64,000 bases of DNA from Diplosphaera chodatii (GCA_032358165.1 JAALGY010000017.1:310001-374000), one strand, 5' to 3'; numbered from the stretch's first letter, positions 25,025-36,195 are shown. Made by a program: numbers and translations. Notes: generated by a model not told the origin, from the letters alone.

Positions 25025-28000
25025 ATGGCGCATCAGGCAGCGCCGCAAATGACCCTGATCGATCTGCCAGCAGATGTGCTGGGCTGCATTGTACGCAACG
25101 TGCAGCAGCACGACCTGCAGCACGAGCCGAGGCTGGACAGCGTCGCAGCCCTGCGCAGCGTGTGCCACGCGCTGCGCTCAGCCGTGGATGCTGGTGTGAC
25201 GTATGCCGAACTTCATGCCAACGTGGACGCTGATGAGCTCCGCAGCACCACACGCCGCTGCATGGGTGACCTACGCATACTGTTGTATCGTTCATGCAGC
25301 TGTATCGTTGATTCTGTTCAATTTTGCCACTTGCTGTTGCACACGCTGTGCAGCGGCATCAAGGTAAGGCTGCGGCTGATCAAGACACCAATCCCGCTTA
25401 TTGCGCAGGCCTCCAGAGCATCAAGCTGCAGCGGCTCCGCCCCGACGCCGCAGGCACGACGATAGAGGCGCTGGCGGCACTGCCACACCTGCGCGCCCTT
25501 AACATGCCGTGAGCAATGCATCGCAGCGCACTGCTGCAAGCTGCCGCGCCTGAGGAGTCCCTCGCATGGCTCAAAAACGGCTATGCACAGGCCTCTGCAG
25601 TATCAACCTCTCCTGCTCATGAAACCTGAGGTGGCTTTGAAGGTATGTCACAACCATGCCGCCAGGCAGCTGAGAGGCTGTGGGCCCTGACAATCAGTGC
25701 ACCTAGTTCCCGCAGTCTGTGGGGAGGACCATAGCAGGGGTTGAACAGTAGGAGGACGCACAACTCCTCGACACGCTGCTGCAGGATGTTCGAGGACATG
25801 CAGCTGGAGGACTGGACGCTGCTCGGCGGCCTGACGGGCCTGACGCTGCGGGACGCGCATGAGAGCCACAACGGCACGCTGGTCGCCGTGCTGCCGCGGC
25901 TGACGGCGCTGCGGTCGCTCGCGCTGGCCGACGCCCACAGCGCCTGGCTGCCGGCGGCAGGTGAAGGCTTCCTTCGCTGCAGTTTGCAGCCAAGAAAGTG
26001 ATTGAGTGATATTACATTCTCCATTCTGCGTGAGAGTGATGTACATGCATCATCTGCTGTCACGTCTGTCATGCGTGACGTTACTGAAGCAGAGCACAGG
26101 TTGTGCCTGTCAAGGCTGACAACCCTGCACCTGTGCCATACTGAGCACTGCTACTCATCCATGCAGCGGCATGCTTAGCGGCAACACAGCCGGAAGAGCC
26201 CCTCGTTTCAACACTGTTAGGTCCCTGCCGCTGCAGATGTGGCGCACTTTGCGGGACTGTCGCGGCTGACGCACCTGGACCTGGGGTCGCTGCTGGAGTG
26301 GCGGCGCTGGCGCCGCGGCTGCCGCAGCTGCGGTCCCTGGCGCTGCACCCCGACCCGCCTGATGACCTGGTGAATGTAGGGCCAGGGTTGCACACTCTGT
26401 TCGTACGGCTGCGGAGGCTTGCGGGTGGCGGGTCCGTCGCACAGCGACCGTACTGTGCTGGCACAGCACAGATTTGACATATGTTGATGCGTGGCCGCGC
26501 ATCTCAATGCCTTTGGCATTGGCAGTAACTCATTAATCACCGAAGTTAATAAAAGTATGCTGCAAAAAGAATTTTTATGTAGGTGTGGCACACTGCAGGG
26601 ATGCTCGGCGCAAGCCAACCATGACAGACTGGGTGCTCTCGCTGCGCAGGTCACATCGCCGACGGAGCTAGCGGCGCTCAACTCGCTGACAGGGCTGGAG
26701 CAGCTGTCCCTCATGGCAAGCCTGTCCGATGACCGGCTCAACTGGCTGCGGCTTGGCGCCAATGTCATGGTGACGCCTTGGTAATTACCTGGTGCTTGCG
26801 TGTCAACTTCAGCTTCAACATTGCAGAGGGCTGCTTGGCACACGCACATGTGCAGACTGCGCCATGGGCCGCCGGCGGCAAGCCGAGTGCTGGGCAGCAA
26901 CCTGCCAGGGTGCCAGAAGCCTGAGCAGCCCAGGCCTGGTTCCATGCCACTGGCTCCTTGCAAAGCTGCTGGCTTGACGTCAGGGCAAATCGATGCTTTT
27001 CAGCGCATGCCACTGCAAACCACCACCCGCTCATCTCCTTATCCATACATCTCACAGGGTGCCTGTGTTGCCGCCTGCTGCGAGCATGGCAGCTTACTTC
27101 TTGCATGCACTTGCTGGACGGGCTCCAGCGGTTTGTGTCTGACAACACCAGACTTTCATGTTACGAAACGAAATTCCTTTGGGCAAAACCCATAGCGCAA
27201 CATCTGCCGACATTTGCAGGTCTCACTCTGTGGCGAGCCCGGCGCCGACGAGGACGAGGAGCGACCAATTGGGCGGCCGCTGCGGGGCTTCCGCCGCCTG
27301 GCGGCCCTGCAGCTGATGGGCTGGCTGCCGCCTGTGTGGTGCAGGTGCCGCTTGCTTGCTGGTGCTTGGTTGCCCTGCCTCAATGCTCGCCCGAAAGCTG
27401 CTTCTGCAGCCGCTGGCCTGCGAATGCTTCTACCCATGCATGTGCACACGGCAAACTTCTGTGGTATGGCAAAGACAAAGAACTGATGACGTCCCGCAGT
27501 GGACAAGGTTCCAACTCCATCTGCATATACTGTGCACAGGTACGGCAAGGGTGGTGTTTTGGAGGCGGCCGCGCCGTACGACAGCATCCAAGAGCTGCGG
27601 CTGACCGCATGTGACATCTCAGCGGAGGCTGCTGCCGGGCTGGCGACGATCGCGAGGCGCCTGCGCGTGCTGCACCTGGACTCGTGAGTCGCGCGGCGCA
27701 GGGTGTCAGATGCGCGAGAATGACGGTCACAGGCTGCCAACGATCCTCATGGTCCTCGTTGTGTAGCAGGGAAGCGGGGCCCTTGACCTCCCGCCACCAA
27801 GGACATACTGGTGACTGGGCTGACAACACAGGGTGTGTATTGCTGAGCCATCGCATCGTTCCATGCATGTGCAGGTGCCGTGGGGCTCTGGCGCCGGTGC
27901 TGCAGGCGGCGGTCGCTGCAGAGGACGTGTCGCTGCACGGGGCGCAGGCCGGCGGCGAGCTGCTGGCGGCGCTGGGACCCGCAGCCGGGACTCTCAGAAA

Positions 28001-30445
28001 GCTCAACACCACCGACATGGTGGAAGATGTGCGGACCCTACTTGATTTCCCTTGCAACTCTCCCACGCAGTGGTCAGCTGGGTGCACAAGTTGCTTGATT
28101 GAGTCTGTGACTGCGGCTGCACTGCCTAGCAGCAGTCCGCTGCGCTGGTCAGCCTGTGCGCTGGCACAGTGGGCATCGCATGGACAAAGCTTGCTGTTGC
28201 GCCTGCCTGGCCCAAATGCTGTCCGGAACTCAAGATAATAAACAACTGGCGTACGCAAGGTGAAGCGCGAGTTTGACCCGAAAGTGGAGAGCGGCCAGTT
28301 GAGACGACGCAATTTACATAGGCGCCAACTTTGCAATGTCGCTGATGCGTTCCAACAGCCTTTGTGAATGCAGCTTCACGCCCTGCACATCTTAAACGTC
28401 GACCCGTCCTCATTTCCACATTGCTATGAAAACACGCAATAACTCATAATTGCCTGGGCTCGCGCAGCCGTTACGCGTTCGTCGTGCGCCGGTCACTCAC
28501 CGTGCCTCCATACAACTACCTGCTACCGACAGTTTGTTGCTGGGGGCCTCGTACTATGTTGATTGACCAGCTTCTGGTCGATTTGAAGCCACTCCAACAA
28601 CCCTTTAGGGTTTTGTTCGGTATGAGCAACCATCAGTACAAGTTTGAACCCCTGAGGGGGGTCAAACTAACCTGGCGCCTGCATGCACATATCGTCTTTG
28701 TGCACATTTACCTACATAAAACCCCACATTCCCCCCCCTGCAGCTGTCCCACCTGAATGGTGGGCACCTGGCGGCGCTCACGGCGCTGACAAGCCTGGAA
28801 TACGGAAACGCCGATGGGTGGGTGGACGCGGTCGGGGCCATCGCGCAGCTGACGCGACTGCGGGCGCTGCGGCTGGCGTCCCTGGCCACGGTCAGCGACT
28901 CGCGGCTGGCGCAGCTGTCGGCGCTGCGCCGCCTGACCAGCCTGACGGTCCGAGGTGCGGGGTGTAATGCAGAGCTGCGGCCCCCTCCCTGATCCTCAGT
29001 GTGCCCCCGCTGCCGCCAGCCAGGAACCCTGTCCGGATACCAGCCTCCTGCCAACTTTATGCACTTGCAAACATTTTTCTGCAGCAGGGTGTCCAGGTGG
29101 TTCTGCAGTTGGCTGTCACACTCGGGGCAGGCACCGTTTGCATGGGAGGGCCGGCCTCCATTTTGAACTCCATTGACACGCTTGTGCTGCTCGATCGCAG
29201 GTAAGCATTGGGGTGTCAACGGCAGCTGGGTCGGGGCTCTGGCGGCGGCACACGTGCCGCTGCGGCAGCTGCAGCTGTACATTGTGCCAGGTGAGCCAAA
29301 CCACTTCTGCCATCCTTTTCGCCGCCGCTTCCTCGACCGCAGCGGGCAACAGCGTGCTGCTCCGGCGGTGCTGCAGTGCTGCGGTGCTGTCGCCTGGCCC
29401 CATTGGCTTCAGCTCGTCCCCTGCATGGCTGCTCAATGGTGAAGTCATCCTACAACCATACACATAAATTCAACCAAACCACTGAGGCATTCGGGTCATC
29501 TGCTGCGCCTTTGCAGCAGCACCAACACGAGTTCGGCAGCCATGCTGTGCCTCTGCTCCTGTAGCTCATGTGGGTTTATAAGATTATACCCATCACAGTG
29601 TGGCAGGTCAAAGGTCCACATTGCAAGCCAGCAAATTGCAGTTTGAACACCTGCCTTGTTACTCACAGGCTGCGGGGCCGAGGCCCCCATTGGGCAGCTG
29701 ACCCGCCTCACCAGCCTGCACATGGGTATTGACCGAACGGGGAGCCCCTGCAGCACAGACTGGCTGGCGCCGCCGAGACAGGGGCCAGCCGGTGCGTCCG
29801 CGCCGTTGCAGCTGCAGCTGCTGGGCTGCGGCGGAGTGGGGGCCGCAAGCAGCAGTGCTGTCGGCGCAATTGGCCCCAGAGACAGCAGCGGTGCGGGCCG
29901 CAACACGGGCTTGCAGGCTCTGTCGCTGTACTGCAGCGGGCGGCTGACTGACGATGAGCTGGCGGCGGCGGCCGCTGCGCTACCGGACCTGAGGTGGCTG
30001 GAGGTGGCGGCCGTCTGGGGCCCGGTGGATGGGGGCGAGGCGCTGCCGGGGCTTTGTGGTAGGCAGTTGCACATTGCAGTCTGGATTGTTATCATGTCGT
30101 TAAACTTCCTCATATACGTACGCTCCTGCTCCGCTTTCCCTGTGGATAGCGTTGATATGATGCGTTGAGTGGCGAGGATCACTGCTGAGGTCTCACTTTG
30201 CAGGGTCTGGGCTGGCGGCATTCAGCGGCTGCAGCCGCCTGCGGGACATCTGGCTGCGGGGTTCATCCACGGCCCAGCTGGACGCCCGGCAGCTGGCCAC
30301 GCAGGCTCCCTGCATCGCCAGCCCCGCCTGGCTGATCGTGCGGTTCTGCCCCGCTGTGGACGACGCGGTGGTGGAAGCATTGCAGGCGGCGTTCCAGGCT
30401 GCTGAGCATGGTCGCCAGATGTCGGTGCACTGCTGGTGGCAGTAG
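25025..30445 (+). pseudogene. F-box/LRR array unit F, with a single-base frameshift
   Basis: Exons by homology: 25025-25265, 25409-25508, 25785-25960, 26237-26369, 26650-26769, 27220-about 27344, 27540-27683, 27875-28028, 28744-28954, 29201-29290, 29669-30058, 30204-30445. The F-box (LIDLPADVLGCIVRNV) and all other exons are open and phase-compatible. Exon 4 is 133 bp where a frame-keeping exon would be 131 or 134; alignment to unit E puts a 1-base deletion near 26286-26300, between HLDLG and GVAALAPRLPQL. Read through, the shift gives a stop at the exon end. It could be a recent pseudogene, a sequencing or assembly error, or a gene using another splice site there. Otherwise it equals unit E in structure, including the GLxG/SGLAAFSGCSRL intron (30059-30203). 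Confidence 0.72.
28029..28743. other. Long intron of unit F with probable foldback insertion
   Basis: This 715-bp intron is far longer than the homologous introns in other units (about 255-310 bp in B, D and E). Its right two thirds are less GC-rich. AGTTTGACCC (28270-28279) recurs inverted as GGGTCAAACT (28659-28668), and 28641-28668 can itself form an imperfect hairpin. A TTTAGGG word lies near 28605. No coding content recognised. Confidence 0.5.
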
Positions 30446-31085
30446 TCTTCCACGCAGCGGCGGGCGCACATGCTGTCAGCACCCAATGCAAGCAGCTGCA
30501 GGACGGTGCAGCTGCGGCTGCAGCGCAGCAGAGGCGTGACGTTTGCCGCAATGCTGGCTGCCAGCAGCAGGCTAGGGGCCAGCATGCAGCACATCACTTG
30601 AATGTTGTGCAATGATTTTGATGGCAAAGGTCCGGACATGGCGCAGCTGCTGGCAAGGTAACGACATGGCGCAGAGATGGTGACATCGGCGGGTGCAGCA
30701 TGCATGTCGCAGCTTATCTTGGTGATGACGGCCTGCATGCACGGCGTGTGAGTGGCGGTGCATTGAAGCTTAGGTCTTGCAGTACTGTTGCTTGCTGTTT
30801 GGAACGACTCCCGTGTTGGACGTTGGACACGCAGCTTTGCCATTTGCAAGGTGAGCTCTTGGAGTAGCGAACATGGTGAGCCAGGTCAGCATGCTCGCAG
30901 GGGAGTGGGCAGGCTGAACCACCAACGTCTGCCAGCGTAGCAAGTTGCACCCCCGCCTGCCTACCGTACCCCCCTTGCTTCACCTGACTGTGCATGTGAT
31001 ATGGCAAATGTTGATACCCTGCACAAGTGCTGTACGATGACCTGCTGAAATTGCGTTCCGCACTATCCATAGCTCACATTGCAGC
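30446..31085. other. Right edge of the F-box/LRR array
   Basis: Bases 30446-30560 match the 3' flanks of other units (ATGCTGTCAGCACCCAATGC). They are followed by sequence with the orphan upstream 13-mer (30881-30893). No F-box exon follows, so the array appears to end in a promoter fragment without its gene. Confidence 0.55.
30881..30893 (+). promoter_or_regulatory. Orphan copy of the array's upstream 13-mer
   Basis: CCAGGTCAGCATG followed by CTCGC, preceded by GTGAG as in unit D. There is no F-box reading frame in the next 400 bp. Confidence 0.5.
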
Positions 31086-31801
31086 GGTTTGACGATCAAA
31101 GGCAAGCGCTGCGCGGGTTGCAACACGTTTACGCAGAGGATCAGCAAAACGCCTGTCACCTGCAGCTGGCAAAGTCGAGCAGCTGGGTGGCAGTGCGCCC
31201 CACGACGGTGCACGGCAGGCAATGCTCGCCGGCACGCTGCAGGTGACGAAGAGAGAAAGTCTATCTGGCAAGCTGCTGTCCGCATCTAACTCGTCGACGT
31301 GCTGTACGGACCATTGCTATCGTGCAGCACATGGTTTGTGCACCCACCGCAGATCTAGCATCAGTCAATGCTGCAGCAAGACACGTCTGCCCTTCATAGC
31401 TCTCGGCCGTACCGCGTTCAAAAGGTGCAGCGCATCAACGGCAAACTCAGAGGGTAAGTGCGCCCGCGGGGCTTGTGTATCTCTCAGACACTGCCAGCAC
31501 CACGCCTTCTCAGCAAGGAGGCGGGAATGATGCCGCCCGTGCACATATTGGCACTCCTTGACACTGCAGAAGCTCTGGCGGTTAGATGTGACGCTGATAC
31601 TTTGCACTGTGCGTGGCTAGTCTGCATTGCGTGGTGTGTTTTAGTCAATTCGCGAGAGTAAGTGTCATTTGGGTTGACTCGTGTGACCGGGCTGTGCTAT
31701 GGAGGAACTAACAAGACATCATTGCAGAGCATGAGATGTGGCAGGATGATCATGCTCACTAAACAACCCTGCAGCATCATCTTGTCACCTTTGCTATTCA
31801 G

Positions 31802-32668
31802 GTGAGGGCGATGGCCGCAGCTGGCAGCGTGGTTGTGGCTGCTAACTTCATTCAGCTTGCAAAGCCGCAGGCCAGCTCTGGCATCACTGCCGAGTCCGCG
31901 GGGCTGCCAGTGCCGCTGCTGCGCAGGGCATCCCAGCCAGATGCCTGTGGCATGTCACAATTGACAGAGCGTCTCAGCGATGTGGTGATGCGCCGTTTGC
32001 TGGTGCCGCACAGCAGCCACGACGTGCGCGCCTTCGCGCAGCGCAGCCTTTTGGTTCTGGCGGCAACGGCAGCGTTTGCATGTTTGGGCACGGTGGGCGC
32101 GCTGTTGGTGGCCGGGTCACCTACGGCTGCCATGCTGGGCTTGGGGCTGGAAGTGAGCAGCACGTGGATGCTGTTGGACTACTTGAGGCATCTTCTGACC
32201 CCACGGGAGCGCTCTTGGCTATTGACGGACGAGCAGCCGGGAGATCTGCCGCTGGGCTTGCTGCGCCGCTTTGGCGGCATCAGTCGGCCAAGCGACCTTG
32301 ACCAGCTCCTGGACAACCTGCAGGGTTGCGGCATCCTCCGTGCCGAGGTCAGGCATGGCACGCAGGCGGTGAAAAGCTTGGAAGGACTCGACCTGGCGCT
32401 GGCTGCCATGTGGCTGTCTGGCGGCCGCAAGCTCACCTCTGCCGAAAGACGCAAAGTTGCGGCCCTCATCACACTTGCACATGCTTGTGCTGCACCCTTG
32501 CGGATGCGCACCACCCTAGTCGAGCAGCTTCAGCATGCGCAGGCACAAGGCCAGCTGCAGACGGTCGAGAGGGTGCATTGCGAGCTGTTGGCGGTTGATG
32601 CCTGGCTGGCCGCCATTGCACATTGCAACATTGAGCTGCTGCAAGGCACGCCAAGATCACTCGTGTAG
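31802..32668 (+). CDS. Membrane protein of unknown family (last exon)
   Basis: A long open exon after a TTCAG acceptor, ending at TAG 32666-32668 and encoding about 286 residues from ATG 31811. Two hydrophobic segments sit at about residues 80-102 (LLVLAATAAFACLGTVGALL) and 108-128 (AAMLGLGLEVSSTWMLLDYL). A charged helical C-terminal part follows (LTPRERSWLL, LTSAERRKVAALI). I do not recognise the family. Likely upstream exons of the same gene are about 31085-31241 (QRQALRGLQHVYAEDQQNA), about 31362-31453 and about 31525-31657; the last ends at GTAAGT and joins in frame if the acceptor is taken at 31806. The true start is therefore uncertain and may lie near 31,000. A TGTAA at 32803 is a candidate poly(A) signal. 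Confidence 0.55.
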   Translation: MRAMAAAGSVVVAANFIQLAKPQASSGITAESAGLPVPLLRRASQPDACGMSQLTERLSDVVMRRLLVPHSSHDVRAFAQRSLLVLAATAAFACLGTVGALLVAGSPTAAMLGLGLEVSSTWMLLDYLRHLLTPRERSWLLTDEQPGDLPLGLLRRFGGISRPSDLDQLLDNLQGCGILRAEVRHGTQAVKSLEGLDLALAAMWLSGGRKLTSAERRKVAALITLAHACAAPLRMRTTLVEQLQHAQAQGQLQTVERVHCELLAVDAWLAAIAHCNIELLQGTPRSLV

Positions 32669-33364
32669 CGCAACTTGTGTATTGCTATGTCGCACTTGGG
32701 CGCTGAGGCACATACTTCAGAGGATCATATACTTGCAGCAGCCAGAAAATGTCATAAACCGGGAAACATTGGTAAGGACGAGTTTCGAGATGTCAATGAC
32801 ATTGTAAACCACTGCATATCAGGCGAGTGTGGACTTCGCCCTTACAACAGCAACTCTTCAGGTGGACTCACAAAAGCACGGGGGATTGCACAGACACTCT
32901 CACTCAGTGTCATACACATACTCTGCCACTGGTGTGTGGCAGAGTGCACCACCTTTCGTGACGCATCACTGTACTTATACTATTGGAAAGCGCGCCAATC
33001 AATCGCTGCTAATGATGACACTTGCCATACCATGTGCCAGAATCCGCTTTTGTCGCCCAACAAGGCGTGAAGACTGCCATGGCGCGCCGGGCTGGGGTGC
33101 CTCGTTTCCGGCAGCAAGCCAACCCTTTGCAGCCCCGTCAACAGCTGCCAGAATTCCTGGGGTGGCTTGATGCTGCAGCAATGCGACACGTACCATCCCG
33201 CTGCCAGCGCCGAGTAGGCTGTCTTCACCATCGTGCATCTACTGGGACTACAGCCTATACCCTACTCCCTTGCGGTGTTGGAGCCAGACATGCGTGTTGG
33301 ATGCTGCGGATGTGGCGCCACCGGCAACGCTCCTCCTGCTGTGCCAGTCTGCCACCCAATGGGA
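32669..33364. other. Intergenic region, convergent genes
   Basis: About 700 bp between the unknown membrane protein gene (+) and the FAX-like gene (-). It holds the 3' ends of both transcripts. No further gene seen. Confidence 0.5.
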
Positions 33365-33973
33365 CTACTGAGGCCAGTTGGCATACCAGGCGGTGGAACC
33401 CAGCGACACCAGCGCCACCAGACCCGATGGCATGAACTTGCGAGACTTGCGGTAGCGGTTGCCCATTGCCGCCGTGAGGGCTGCCGACGTGACTAGCGCA
33501 ATACCCATGCCAGCCTGCGGGTACGTCCCCATCTGCCACACCGCTGCCAGCAGCGCAAAGCCCACCGCAGAGCTGGCGTACAGGCTGGCCTTGCTGCCCT
33601 TCTTCCGGTATGCATACAGCCCGCCACCTATGAGCGACACCGCGTAGATGAGGGTCCAGATGCGGCGGGCGTCCCACCCTCCAGCACCGTCATCACCCGA
33701 GAACCCATCGCCGCCATCGCCGCCGCCGCCGCCGATTCTGCCGCTGCCGCCGCCGCCAACGTCTGATGTGGCCGCTGGGATCTGAGCGAATCTGGCACGA
33801 CCGTTCGGCACGCCAGGTAGTGGGGCAGGCGGAACAAGAGCGCGCCTGTTCAAAGGACCAGTGACAATCGGTCGTGCTGCAGGGCAGGATCCAGTACTTG
33901 AAACGCTGTGTTTTCTGACTGGATGTGTAGCGCAGCTGCCTGGCAAAACGCCAGCGCCCAGCGCTGTAAACAT
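33365..33973 (-). CDS. FAX/Tmemb_14 family protein, probably plastid envelope
   Basis: Single-exon gene of 202 residues, start CAT 33971-33973, stop 33365-33367. Residues 1 to about 70 are rich in Ser, Arg, Ala and Pro with few acids, as in a chloroplast transit peptide. Residues 73-99 are a Gly/Asp-rich linker. Residues 105-198 carry four hydrophobic helices with the family pattern SLIGGGLYAYRKKGSKASL, GFALLAA, GMGIALVTSAALTAAMGNRYRKSRKFMPSGLVAL. Tmemb_14 proteins include plant FAX1-type plastid fatty-acid exporters and animal TMEM14; the transit-like N-terminus and Gly-rich linker favour a FAX-type role in moving fatty acids across the inner envelope, though the substrate is inferred. The frame is open upstream to 34138, but the ATG at 33973 best fits a transit peptide. 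Confidence 0.85.
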   Translation of the reverse strand: MFTALGAGVLPGSCATHPVRKHSVSSTGSCPAARPIVTGPLNRRALVPPAPLPGVPNGRARFAQIPAATSDVGGGGSGRIGGGGGDGGDGFSGDDGAGGWDARRIWTLIYAVSLIGGGLYAYRKKGSKASLYASSAVGFALLAAVWQMGTYPQAGMGIALVTSAALTAAMGNRYRKSRKFMPSGLVALVSLGSTAWYANWPQ

Positions 33974-34537
33974 TTTGCCTGCTCTCCGCAGAAGCTCTGT
34001 CAGGTACGTTGTAGCGCATGCAATCAGCATGATTAGGGCGTGCACCAGCGCTCCTGATTGTAGTGAACACGCACGCCACGTCAGCATGTCAGCATGGATG
34101 CAAGTCCCGTGCGTGCAGGGCTGCAGGCTAACAGCCACATGTCATATCCTGTCCGTGTACACACAATGTTATTGCCATTCCCCCCCCTTCCCACACCTTC
34201 GAGACTAGGCTCAAGGCTGTCATCAATCGGGGCTGGCATACAGATACCTCAGTTGCAGCTGCATAGTGCACATCATCTGTCACAGCACATCTGTGCAACG
34301 CCAGCACACACTCGTATGCAGGAGTCAGCTGCATCCTCTGGCTGGCGATTTCCGCAGCCATCCGCCACTTAAGGCCGGAGGCAGAGCGGCACCAGTGGCT
34401 ACTGGACGGTGCAGGCGTTGCACCAGCCCATCCCTGATTGATTCTGGCAAGACCAGCTGGCGCGCTAGCTCCTCAGCCGCCTTCGTCCATTGAGGGCAGT
34501 GCCATCAGTCCAGCTGTAGCAACAGCGTCACTGGCCG
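33974..34537. promoter_or_regulatory. Divergent intergenic region, FAX-like and PPP1R11
   Basis: 564 bp between two divergently transcribed start codons, presumably holding both promoters. I see no clear TATA box. A pyrimidine tract (CCCCCCCTTCCC) lies near 34184. Confidence 0.45.
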
Positions 34538-35630
34538 ATGGCCACCACCACTCTGGCGGGCGGGTCAAACGCCACAACCACCACCCTCCCGCCGCAGCCA
34601 CCGCCGCAGCAGGAGCACCAGCAGGCGCAGGTGTGGCCGCCTGAACATCGTGCCACGCTGAGAATCCTGCTGTCAAAGGCGTCGTGCTTGCACAGAATGC
34701 AGTGTATGGGCATGTTCCTGCGCGAATGCAAGGCACGCAATACCAGTAGTAACAATGATGCAGTGGCCACTGTCTGCTTCTGCACCAGGCGCAGCAGCCC
34801 AGCGGCGGCAGCAGCAGCGCCAGCGAGGCGTCCGCCAGCGCCACCAGCCAGCAGGCGGGCCCTCCTGCGCAGCCGCAAGGTGCAAACACAAAGGGAATGC
34901 AAAGCGTGCTGCGCAGGGGCTCCAGATCCTCCTTGCGTTGTATCAACCATTGATCCCATGCGACCACGGCAGCATCGTAGTGCAAAGCTCAGACAATGTT
35001 GGTGAACGCCTCTGCATTGCCTTTCGGTGTCCAGTATCTGGAGGCAGGACTCAGGTGTGCTGGTGTTCATCCGCTGTATGGATGTAGTCCAACATCTGTA
35101 TCGCTGCTTGCAGAGCGGCTAGTCCTGACTTTACGGCCACGCCGAAAGAAGGTGGTCAAGTCCAACACCGTTCCTTCCTTCTGTAACATCCATGTGGTCA
35201 TCCATTGTGCGTCCTGTGTGCACCAGCAGACCCTTGCATGCCTGACGAGGGCCATGAAGACTGACGTATCTATATGGCGTTACCTGGCAGGGGGTGCGGT
35301 GGACAGATGGCACTGTGGACAACGAAAACATGAATAAGAAGAAGTCCAAAAGTGAGCTCCATGGCTGCTGCTTGTGTTCTGCTGACCCACTGGAGGCAGC
35401 AGACCAACCTGTCCACTGTTGGCATACCCACACAGCACAGGGGTTGCATGCTCACGTGCACACGTGAACTTGGTGCGCCCTTTGGTGCAGAGTGCTGCAT
35501 CTTCCACAAGCAGCGGCGCTTTGGCGACTGGTCCGACAGCGACGACAGCGGCGATGAAGGCGACGGACACGGCAGCGAGGGGGAGTGCAAACACTGCCAC
35601 TCGGACGCAGCGCAGCCAGCTCAGACGTGA
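34538..35630 (+). CDS. PPP1R11: Protein phosphatase 1 inhibitor-3 (PPP1R11/YPI1 family)
   Basis: 109-residue protein from exons 34538-34630, 35116-35151, 35291-35351 and 35491-35630; phases 0, 0, 1 agree and the stop is TGA 35628-35630. The N-terminus is Thr/Gln/Pro-rich (MATTTLAGGS), as in plant homologues. Residues 32-43 are RLVLTLRPRRKK. Residues 44-56 are GVRWTDGTVDNEN, the family hallmark; the basic run plus VRW is the RVxF-like docking site for PP1 catalytic subunit. Next come the KKxSKKCC signature (Cys65, Cys66), IFHKQRRFGDW and an acidic Ser/Asp tail with a CKHC pair. Inhibitor-3 is a heat-stable regulator of type-1 phosphatase in the nucleus and cytoplasm. A TGTAA at 35731 lies about 100 bp after the stop. 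Confidence 0.93.
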
Positions 35631-36195
35631 GGCCAGGTTGTGGTTGCCCCAGCAGCAAGCAGCAGCATCGGCACGCTCGCAGCACCGTGCTGGTGCACGT
35701 GTGTGCATGAGCGGCGGCGGATTGACAAGCTGTAAGGCGGCAGCAGCATCGGCAGCACCGCCGATGCAAGGGCAGCCGTGACCTGCAGTGCCCAGCAACC
35801 GGTCACCGACCGCCTGCCGGAGCGTTTATTGCCGCTGCTGATGGCGTATGGCCAGCATGCGGTTCTGCTCGACACCTTGTCGTGGTTGAGCATCGAGTTG
35901 CGAAAGTCGGTTCCAGACAGTGCCTCGTCTATTCTGCGTGTTGTGACGGTCTTTGCAACACCAGGAGAGCACTAAAGATGAGATGCAGTCTGTGCACATC
36001 TGCACGTGCACCGTGCTATGCGTGCTGAGCCCTTCGTTAAGTGTACCAGGTGCATGCGCACAGCCATTCCAATGCACAGTTCATACTTGCTAGCTACATA
36101 CTTGATGCCATTGTGCCTCATGGGCAACCCGCCACAACGCCGGAGCTGTTGAAGCAACTGCATCCGTTTGCCTTGGAGACACCAGTGGGACAGCC
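35631..36195. other. Intergenic region between PPP1R11 and the WLM protease
   Basis: 565 bp. Near the left end is the 3'UTR and TGTAA signal of PPP1R11; the right part should contain the protease promoter. No gene seen. Confidence 0.5.
35731..35735 (+). terminator. Candidate poly(A) signal TGTAA for PPP1R11
   Basis: TGTAA, the usual green-algal polyadenylation signal, about 100 bp after the PPP1R11 stop. Confidence 0.45.

Noticed and set aside
27380..28336. 318-codon open frame on the minus strand
   Set aside because: Antisense to unit F exons 7 and 8; similar shadows occur opposite other units.
34528..35070. 180-codon minus-strand frame, briefly considered as an LSm-type protein
   Set aside because: No LSm motif holds up, and it overlaps the well-supported PPP1R11 gene on the + strand.
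35280..35798. 172-codon minus-strand frame with hydrophobic segment
   Set aside because: Antisense to PPP1R11 exons 3 and 4 and its 3' flank; the + strand shows the full inhibitor-3 signature.
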